Assembly (NCBI GenBank): GCA_018985235.1
Contig: JADGIG010000086.1
Location: 1-21,893, forward strand
DNA from: Sanchytrium tribonematis
Lineage: Eukaryota > Sanchytriomycota > Sanchytriomycetes > Sanchytriales > Sanchytriaceae
Direction: 5' to 3'
DNA: 21,893 bases
The position numbers and the translations under genes are program-made. Below are positions 14,067 to 21,893 of the stretch, in pieces (positions within the stretch are counted from its first letter, which is position 1; the number at the start of each line of letters is the position of its first letter). Below the pieces are notes generated by a model. It saw only the letters and a list, made by a program, of their open reading frames with translations. It made no database searches and was not told where the DNA came from.

Positions 14067-15544
14067 ACCTTGTATTCCCTCAAATATTGTGCCAAATCAT
14101 CCATATTGCCAATTTCTGATTGTTTCAATTTAGAATCACGTTTTGATTTTGAATCTCTATTTGATTCTTGTTCATCGAATTCAGAATCTAACCAATCTAC
14201 GCGTAAATGTCGATTGGAATTTGATCGTTCTAATCTTTCTAAAATGGGTGAATCAGATGCTGCATTTGAATTCTCTTTAGGGACTATAGATTGCTTCATC
14301 AGCATCAATACGGCACATAAAATAGATACAATATACACACCTAACACACAGAAGCCATAAATTGTTTCTCCTTTGATATTTAGAGTGAGAGAACTGCCAA
14401 TTAATAAAATCGCATAAAATATCATACGCATTAAACTATAAATGGTAGGGACCAAATAATTACATACACTTGATTTGTATTCTTCTGAAGAGGTGGTTGT
14501 GCATCTAGAAGTGGATTCAGAGTGTCTGCGCTTTAGAAATGATTGCAGCAACATGAAACATCCTTCTAATCCAATAATAACGGCATATTTGACAATATTG
14601 GGACTTAAAATGAGTGCACCAGATAGTGCTAATAAAACAATTAATGCCATGTTGGTGATACTCGCATATTGATGAAACGAGTGGATTAAAAGAGGGAAAT
14701 AATATTTGATTTGATACGACTGGATTTGTAATGTATATTTCCGTTTATGATATAGATAACACAAGAGAATAAATGGTAAAATCAAATAAAGAAATAAAAA
14801 CACCAAAATGCCAGATTCTTTAAATTGTAGAAAAATAGCGATTAAAATAGAAATTGGCAAGATAGAACAGATGTAGAATGCACCAAATAGTAGAAATACA
14901 ATATTCATAGTGTATTTGACCAGATATCTGGCATTAAAACCCTGTTTAATAATGGGAAATAAAGAATGAGACCAAAAAAGAATGATTGACAAAACAGTGA
15001 TTATGGCAATCAAAATGAGGATGGAATAGACCATATTATACGCATAATTAATAATAAATGTATGATAATAATAGTCATCTAGTCGGTTGATCATTTTAGG
15101 CAATTTATCCCATGGAAATGCAAATCCAAAAAATGCAAATACATTTGATTTTAAGAGTGGATTTTCATTATCAAATAGTAGAAACAATGGTAATTGATGA
15201 TATATGATTAAATACATGATAATCTGGCTATAAGCAGGTATTTTACGGACTATAAACAGAATAATTGGGATTAATAATGAAACAATGGATAATGCCATTA
15301 AAACATAATAGAAATCAGTAGTAGATATCTTTAATTCGCATAATAATCTATCATCTATATTTAATTTGATATTAGTGAGTTGCCGTAGATTAATGGTCTG
15401 ATTTGTGCATCCAGAACAACTTTGAGTCAAATGGTAATATTCCAAGAAATCAGATACATCTGCTTTTAATATACCGAATTGAGGTGGAAATATGAATGTG
15501 AGTTGATTATTCGTCAATTGAAATGGACAATTGGACGATTGCAT
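14063..15544 (-). CDS. Multi-pass membrane protein, short paralog of the giant surface protein's membrane module
   Basis: This is a 493-residue product from ATG 15544. Residues 1-76 hold four Cys (C6, C43, C46, C69) and no signal peptide. About eight to ten hydrophobic segments follow between 78 and 416, starting with FYYVLMALSIVSLLIPIILF. The order of Cys pairs, first membrane helix, a second segment with Gln and Asn-Pro (YHQLPLFLLFDNENP), and later helices parallels the C-terminal module of the large gene just upstream (YYRDGFICLKCP, then NYFQ and FNLELAKPE). I read it as the same module without the big ectodomain. The cytoplasmic tail (417-493) is Ser/Arg/Asp-rich with RDSK repeats. It starts 36 bp after the large gene's stop. 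The three bases before the ATG are CAG, so a missed upstream exon is possible. Confidence 0.8.
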   Translation of the reverse strand: MQSSNCPFQLTNNQLTFIFPPQFGILKADVSDFLEYYHLTQSCSGCTNQTINLRQLTNIKLNIDDRLLCELKISTTDFYYVLMALSIVSLLIPIILFIVRKIPAYSQIIMYLIIYHQLPLFLLFDNENPLLKSNVFAFFGFAFPWDKLPKMINRLDDYYYHTFIINYAYNMVYSILILIAIITVLSIILFWSHSLFPIIKQGFNARYLVKYTMNIVFLLFGAFYICSILPISILIAIFLQFKESGILVFLFLYLILPFILLCYLYHKRKYTLQIQSYQIKYYFPLLIHSFHQYASITNMALIVLLALSGALILSPNIVKYAVIIGLEGCFMLLQSFLKRRHSESTSRCTTTSSEEYKSSVCNYLVPTIYSLMRMIFYAILLIGSSLTLNIKGETIYGFCVLGVYIVSILCAVLMLMKQSIVPKENSNAASDSPILERLERSNSNRHLRVDWLDSEFDEQESNRDSKSKRDSKLKQSEIGNMDDLAQYLREYKV

Positions 15545-15574
15545 CTGTTTAAAAGGGGAACTCCTTTCAAATTA

Positions 15575-15580
15575 TTTATT
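15575..15580 (-). terminator. Poly(A) signal directly after the stop codon
   Basis: AATAAA abuts the TAA stop at 15583-15581 of the large surface protein gene. It also lies within 36 bp of the next gene's ATG. Confidence 0.55.
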
Positions 15581-18500
15581 TTAAAAATTTAGATTCTTTT
15601 TTAGAGTCGCTTCTTTCTTAATCGTACCATCTTTTTTAATAGTAGCTGATTTCACAGATTTCGCACCATCACTTTGGATACTCTTTCTCTTTTCATTTTC
15701 TACTATTTTCCTGCTTAATGTTTTAGTGCCTCTTCTTAAATCCTTTCCTACAAATATAATAGCTGCTAGCACACACAAACAAGTAATTCCAATGGTAATC
15801 ACTGACAATGTCTCTGCAAATGACCCTGTTTTGGTATTATTTGTAAAAAACAAAATCCCACAACTTAGCGTCAAAACACTACAAATCTGACAAAATACAT
15901 CTGCCAATGTGTGATCACGCTCCACATATGGCTTAAAATGAATTAAGAATCCAATATATGCAAACACGGTTAATTGGATAATCATGGCTTGCGAAACAAT
16001 TGAAGAATAAAACAAATTCTGCACCAATAATATAATCAATTTCATATATAATTGAGCAGCCACGATAAACTGGGTAGTTGGTTTGAATATCGTGTTATCT
16101 GTAATCAACAATCTCGTCAAATTGGATTTCACAGATGTTGCAAAACCCCCTTTAAATTTATTTTGATAAAGCCCAATGTGCATTGAAGTGAAATATAATG
16201 GAATTCCAACCACATAAATAATCGTAGCCGTTAAAAAGAATGGGAAATTGTCCTTGTGTGCCCCTGTATAACACTCATATGCTGGTGATTTCAATAAAAC
16301 CAGTGTTTTATCTTGCCCTGCTCCAAAATCCACGCAATTGAAATATCCCAATGCCCAACTGGTTAAACTCACAAATATGAATTGTAACAGTAAATTAAAT
16401 CCCCTAATTACCAAGAATACATTGGATTTATAAGCTTCTTTTGTGATGGGTGGTAATTGGATTTTAGTATTTCTCTTTAAAATCAAGTTTTTCAAGTATA
16501 AATATGGATAATTTAGAGGGGGTGCAAATACAAATGCCATAATCAACATAAATACAAGCAGAATAGGTGGCACTATGAACATAAATTCACCTTTTGTAAA
16601 GAAATTAATATTTGGATTTAAGCATTCTGGTTTGGCCAATTCCAAATTAAATGAAAAGAAACTCACTAAACTAAACATTTTCTGTACATTATCACTCCAT
16701 TTCAAGATAATAGACTTGAAAATATATAAAATCTACATGAAATGAAATTACTTGGAAATAATTGACTGCAATTGAAATGGCTGCAAAATATCTACCAATT
16801 TTGATGAATATAAAGATAATCAACACAAATGCGACTAGAATTCCCACTATAGTCAATATCAACACCGTATTATCCGTTTCAGGGCATTTTAAACAAATAA
16901 ATCCATCTCTGTAATATTTATCAGAACACACCCCACACCGATCTCCTAATTGTTTGCCATATCCCGCATTACACATGGCAGATCCATTACAAGCTTCTTC
17001 TGGATTACAGGCTGCAAACCAATAAGCCCCATTTGCATATATTTCATAATATCCCTTTAATCCAGTGGGTAATGAACTACCATCTGCAGAACAAATACCC
17101 CCACTTGGACAATCTGCACAAATTGGTACTGTTGCATTAGATTCTTTAACACCAAATACATTGGGTACTTTCCCCGTGTTACATGTCAAGCTGGCAACTA
17201 CTGCAAAACTAGCACTGCTACTTGGATTTCTATAATCTGTCAATGCCATGGCTACTTTTAATGGGAAATCACCCACTTGCAACAATTTATTATTCTTATT
17301 ATCATATTTCCATGTAATATTCGTATTCGCAAATAAAACAGATTCTGTCACATTACTCGTAAATACCCCAATATTCACTATTTGTAAATTATTTAGTGAT
17401 TGAACATGATCTGCATTGGTACTACCCACGACTGCATCACTAGATACTCTAAATATCCCATCTATAGAATAACTTGGATTGATAAAATGGGATTCCGTGT
17501 AATATGATTTAAAATCTACTGAATAGGGCGCATATTGATTGGTAATCGATGGACAATCCACTAGACTATATTTCATAATATCACGAATCACCATTGAAAA
17601 TAAATAATTGCCATTTTCATCCGTATAAATATTAGGTGTCAAATTTTGACCACTTAATGTGGGTGTTCTTTTAATATCAATGATAATGACACCTGGTATA
17701 ATGGAATTAATTGTGAAATAAATGACTAGATTGGTGGCTGTTTTATCTTTATCCAAATCCAAAATAATCAAATCTGACAAAGTGCCATTTAAATTCAATG
17801 GTAATACATCATTTTTAGCATCTATTTGCCATGTATCAGTCGCATTTAACCCATTTTGATCTAATAATAGCTCATAATGTTGTTTATTGTTCTTCAATTC
17901 TGCATTCATGTATGATTTAATACGATAAATGGGTTTAATGACAGATTGCCATGATGAAACATAGTTTCCAATTTGAATTTGAATGCGAGTCACATCCCAT
18001 TCTGATTTAATCACTATTTTATGATTATTCCAACTTAAGATAGTCCCATTCTGCACTATCCCAATATCCAAATCACTAAATGCACTAAATTTCATATAAA
18101 TAGATCTTTGACGATGACACCCTGATAAATCACCAAAATGATCCCCAATAATCTCAATTTGATTGAATTTATAGTAAGCATACTGTACAACAGGATCCTG
18201 AATCACTTTAAATTGATATTGACTGGTAAATGAACAATCTTCACTAATCACAGTTGTTTTTAATTGATAATCCCCTGAATTACCATAATATGAACTAGGC
18301 ACATTAAAACTGAATAAATTAATGGCATTTGTACTTGGACATTGATCTACAGACAATGTGGATGTGATTTGATAATTTAATCCTTTAAATTCATTCAATT
18401 TACGCATAAAATCAATATTTGTTAATTGAAGCGTATTTTGAGTAAATTGGACATCTAATTCGTCAAATGTCAATTGTGACAAGGTTGGATCCACACTCGT

Positions 18501-21500
18501 CTTGGTTCCTGCAGTAAATACACTCTTCATTTGTATTTGACACACATCTGCTGTCCCATTCATTTTAAATTGATATGCCGTGTAAGTATCTTGAAATTGT
18601 GGTTTTAAAGTGTATTGCAATGTCATATTTTTAATAAATTGACTCGTGGTGAACTTGGTACCACAACTAGACCCATTTAATTGCGTATCAAATGATAAAT
18701 TGGTAAATTTGAATAAATTGATAAATTGAGATTGAAATGGCAATACAATTAATGTATTCTCATATTTAATACGATCTAATGCCAATTGATCTGTAAATGT
18801 GTAAATGCCATTCCCATATGTGGTGATATTCTCAAATTGCATTTTATGGCATTTTGGACCAGATAATTCTAATTGCAATAAAATCATTCTTTTACACGGT
18901 GTATATTGTAATAAATCACTCCCTAATGGAATATATCCACTAAATCCCAAATTATTCGCATTTTTACTAAAATCTACAGTATTGGTCAAATTGGTAATTG
19001 GCCATGATAATCCACTTGTTTTTAATTGTAAAGTGAATCCACGTGTGAAATAATCTGTTAATTGAGTATAGATCGTGTTATTTTGGAATAAATTCAATTG
19101 TAATTGATTCGATTGTACTACCAATTGATTAAAATCAATATATTTCAAAATGGGATCTGTGTAATTCTTTCCATTTACAATCACAGTGAGTGGCTGTAAT
19201 TGAAATTGACAAATGCTACTTCCACTCAAACTCGTACTCATTTCAAATCGAGTATTGTTGAATGCACTGGGTACATTTAAATCAATAAATCCATTATAAA
19301 TTGCACCTGAATTTGAAACAGTAATGGATGTATCGGATGGACAACCCTGAAATCCAATAGACCCACTCATACTAAATGAACTAGACATGATATTGTTGAA
19401 ATACGGAGTCGTGATTAATCTCAATTTCCCATTTTTATACGTGGTTGTATTCAACCAATTATTCACTAAATATTTATTGGATCCAGCTGTAAATGAAGTA
19501 GAAGTGGATAATTGACATTGACCATTATTCATAGAATTATCTACTTTGATATCTAATGCATAACTGGTTAAAATATCAAATGCATTAGAATCTACAGTAA
19601 TTTTAATTACATTATTAGAATAATCTAAAATAGTAGCATCTGATGTAATAGATGGCATTGGGGTGCATCCAGAAGGTGTTAGGATGAATTGGATATTATA
19701 TTGTTGATTATTATAATATTGGAGTGAATTCATGGTATTTTGATTTAATGGGATTTTAATTTGATTATTTGCAAATGTGATGGATTGTGTTGATATGGAG
19801 AGTGAATTGAGATATGGATCAATAAATATAGTTGATTTAGGGATAATTGCAGATGTAGAGGGTCCAGTAGGTGGTGGTAAAAAGCCTCCAGTCGGGGGAA
19901 GAGTCACTTGTTTGTTAAATGACATGCTACAGACACCAGATACTTCATTAATACTCCCACTTAGTGTGAATTTACTAGATGCAGCAGCCGTGTAATAATA
20001 ATAATCAAGGGGGAAGGAATATGAATTGGGGTGATTTGAATCTAAATTGCCATTAATCGTCTCAGTTTTACAATCATTGCTCACTACAAGGACTGGTTGT
20101 ACTACATTGATATTCCCATATCCACCCATTTGAAAATTACTTAAAATCATGGTCAAGTCCGGACTCACATCCAAATTGGTATATTGGTTTAAATACGCAT
20201 CAAATGAATTGGTTGGAGAGACTTGGTTGGTAAATATGAATTCATTCGGGAATTGGATGATAATAGAAGGATCTGATGCATTCATGAATCCAATGACATT
20301 ATTATTGATATTGGTTGCAAATTTGTAAATGGGTTGTGGATTAATACCATTTTGAGATTGTAGGGTGAATGTGGTATTAATAGAGTAGTAATTACAATAT
20401 AAATCAATGGAAAATTGGGGTGATTTGTTGTTCATGATGAAATTATGATTGAATTCATTTGGATTTGGGGTACCTTTGTTGATTGTAAATGCATCCAATC
20501 CAATTGGAATAACATGTTGGTTGCTAGAGACATTGTACATGCTGATCCTTAATGAATTAGAGCCATTCGCACTAAAATAATACGCAGTTGGGGCAGTCGA
20601 AGCGAGTTTCACATCCTCCGTAGAAATATCAACCAATGAATCTTTGACATATAATCTGTTTTGTGAAGAAATGGCTAGATTTATAATAGAGATATTTTGC
20701 ACCATATATCTAAAATCATACAAAAATGCATTGGAATTATATGCAAATGTGAATGTAAGAGACGCCAAATCACTGCTTGATGCAAAATCAAACATTGGGA
20801 ATCCTAATGGATCAATACTAGATCCAGAAAGGGGATATTGACTATTCAGATCTGTAAATGTAGTAGTGACAGGTGCACCAGACACAAGAGATAAGGCAGA
20901 TGCACTTTTGAGATAACACAAGCCAGTACCCGTATTTTGAGTCAAGTACACGAATTTGTTACTTGCTGTAACAGTGCCAAATTTAACTGTAGCGAGATTC
21001 GTTGACGCGGGTAACCATGAGCATTTCACTGTACTTGATGAACTATAAACAATCATAGTACTAAGAGGGGAATTAGTAGTCAATATTTCAATATGCAGGT
21101 CATTTCCCAATTTACTCCCCTTGACACTCGTGGAAATAGCCTGCGTTTTACCCAATGTAAGAACACCTATTTGAAAAAGATCCAGGCAAGAATTGGTGAT
21201 TTGATACTTAAAAATGACATCATTATTCGAACTTGATCCTGGAAAATAGACCAATTTCGTAACCGAATTATCAATTTGTGAATAAACATAACTCACGGAT
21301 GATTTAGCGGTGTTCAAATCACAATCCACCCACTGATTCGATTTCGTATCAAAATAAAACATGGTGCTTTGATCTCGAGTCACTGCATAGTAGGTTGATG
21401 AAATATCATAAATGGCGCCTCTATCAAATCTAGTATCAATTGGTAGAAAAGTAGAGGATGGTCCGAATCTACTTTGTAATCTACTAATATAGATGGCTCC

Positions 21501-21521
21501 ATAGATCAAAGTTAAAAACAT
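15581..21521 (-). CDS. Giant surface protein: signal peptide, repeat ectodomain, Cys-rich patch, multi-pass membrane module (two exons)
   Basis: Exon 1 is 21521-16752 and exon 2 is 16681-15581, joined in phase 0 across a 70 bp intron to give 1956 residues. The chain starts with MFLTLIYGAIYI (signal-like) and a beta-rich N-terminal part (about 20-530) with many sequons. A Pro/Gly linker (LPPTGGFLPPPTGP, near 545) leads to five degenerate repeats of about 100-120 residues (565-1110), then a further region to 1468. A Cys-rich patch follows at 1470-1550 (CPSGGIC, GYY, CNPEEACNGSAMC, GYG, CGVC, YYRDGFICLKCP). The first membrane helix is at about 1553-1577, NYFQ ends exon 1, and exon 2 supplies the remaining helices. 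The patch and membrane module resemble large receptor-like proteins common in free-living protists; ligand and function are unknown. The tail has a basic repeat (TIKKDGTIKKEATLKKN). Confidence 0.85.
16682..16751 (-). other. Spliceosomal intron, 70 bp, phase 0
   Basis: The donor is CAA|GTAATTTCAT at 16751 and the acceptor is GATAATGTACAG|AAAATG at 16682. Removal fuses NYFQ to KMFSLVSFF in frame, restoring a continuous membrane module of the expected order. Without splicing the frame runs 19 codons past the junction and stops. Both flanking frames are long and open, which makes this the only well supported intron in the window. Confidence 0.82.
18190..19830 (-). repeat. Five degenerate protein repeats in the giant surface protein
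   Basis: Units begin near residues 565, 687, 787, 895 and 1010. Three open with an Asp-Pro-x-Leu motif (DPYLNSLSI, DPILKYIDF, DPTLSQLTF), and two are preceded by FTAG(S/T). Each holds a mid-unit Cys (for example SGCTPMP, QGCPSDT, DQCPSTN) and a late Cys-x-(F/L/I) strand (GQCQLS, ICQFQL, VCQIQM, DCSFTS). They are probably beta-sandwich domains with one disulfide. The DNA itself is too diverged to show a nucleotide repeat. Confidence 0.6.
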
Positions 21522-21598
21522 GGATGGCCTAATAAAAGACGTGCTTCTTTTTTAAATTGAAACATTTAATGACCTAGTTTGTTTGAGAATTGGAAGAA

Positions 21599-21604
21599 TT
21601 TATT
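21599..21604 (-). terminator. Poly(A) signal containing the stop codon
   Basis: AATAAA contains the TAA stop at 21602-21600 of the RGS gene. Confidence 0.55.
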
Positions 21605-21893
21605 GAACTCCCAAATTAGCATACAACATAGATTTGACTTCCTTGTTAATCGCATCATATACTTTATAGTCTTTGGTAGATTTATGAGCTATTTGGGCTT
21701 GTCTCCTTAAAACACCATTAATATTGATTTCAAATGGACTTCCCAACTCAATATATGCTAAATACATCTCATCTGCATGTTTGGTGAGTAAATCTACATC
21801 TTTCATTTGATGTAACAACTCATAATCTTCTCTAAACATGACTAATTCTAAACAGAATCTTTCTGCTGCTTTTTTACGTAAATCATTGATTTC
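21600..21893 (-). CDS. C-terminal part of an RGS-domain protein (5' end outside window)
   Basis: The frame is open from the window edge at 21893 to the stop at 21600, about 97 residues. It therefore extends upstream, and the Met at 21839 is internal, not the start. The sequence fits the middle and end of an RGS domain: ERFCLELVMFREDYELL, a helix KHADEMYLAYI, then GSPFEINING with a following Arg, and DAINKEVKSML. RGS domains speed GTP hydrolysis by G-alpha subunits, and the SPxEINI segment is the well known loop that contacts G-alpha. The protein ends soon after the domain, so other domains must lie upstream. The stop is inside AATAAA. Confidence 0.85.
   Translation of the reverse strand, partial: EINDLRKKAAERFCLELVMFREDYELLHQMKDVDLLTKHADEMYLAYIELGSPFEININGVLRRQAQIAHKSTKDYKVYDAINKEVKSMLYANLGVQ

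Noticed and set aside
15581-16705. A separate gene starting at ATG 16705
   Set aside because: Its first codons fall inside the intron, and splicing joins the frame in phase to the upstream membrane helix, which makes one coherent module.
16692-16751. Native C-terminus of the giant protein in the 19 codons after NYFQ
   Set aside because: This stretch begins exactly at a GT donor and ends the chain in the middle of the membrane module, so it is intron read-through.
1-21893. A ciliate-type reassigned genetic code
   Set aside because: TAA, TAG and TGA each end clear genes here, and the conserved proteins contain no in-frame stops.
1-21893. tRNA or rRNA genes, CRISPR arrays, transposons
   Set aside because: I saw no cloverleaf-like sequence, regularly spaced repeats, transposase motifs or terminal inverted repeats in the short gaps.

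Overview
This window looks like nuclear DNA from a compact, AT-rich protist genome, probably a flagellated one. The case for a eukaryote is a UBL3/MUB-type prenylated ubiquitin-fold protein, an RGS-domain end, a LysM protein of the LYSMD kind, a GIY-YIG plus zinc-knuckle protein, a CCDC146/MBO2-like coiled-coil protein, a short spliceosomal intron, AATAAA signals at gene ends and many signal peptides. TAA, TAG and TGA all end genes, so the code looks standard. I cannot name the lineage. By my gene models about 91% of the window is coding, with one supported intron and gaps of mostly 10 to 200 bp.

Layout: 1-676 (-) is a partial extracellular Cys-bearing protein whose 5' end is unclear. 999-2021 (+) is a secreted orphan. 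2032-2841 (-) is a helical orphan. 3069-3350 (+) is UBL3/MUB and converges on a LysM gene (3357-3881, -). 4091-4555 (+) is GIY-YIG/zinc knuckle. 4628-5152 and 5272-5745 (+) are two small signal-peptide plus membrane-segment proteins. 5756-6844 (-) is a charged orphan. 6956-9571 (-) is the long coiled coil. 9624-13593 (-) is a head-to-tail array of four diverged paralogs that read as cyclin-fold proteins, each with a hydrophobic signal-like N-terminus. 13782-14066 (+) is a tiny Asn/Thr-rich, probably GPI-anchored surface protein whose stop codon overlaps that of a multi-pass membrane protein (14063-15544, -). 15581-21521 (-) is a giant surface receptor-like protein split by a 70 bp intron. 21600-21893 (-) is the C-terminal end of an RGS-domain protein.

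Two themes link the genes. The first is the cell surface and secretory pathway: about ten products carry signal peptides or membrane segments, and two share the same multi-pass membrane module. The second is the architecture: most stop codons sit in or within a few bases of AATAAA, and three secretory genes share an upstream CCCTTT..GTACAA-type motif. The most unusual content is the tandem set of apparently ER-targeted cyclin-fold proteins.
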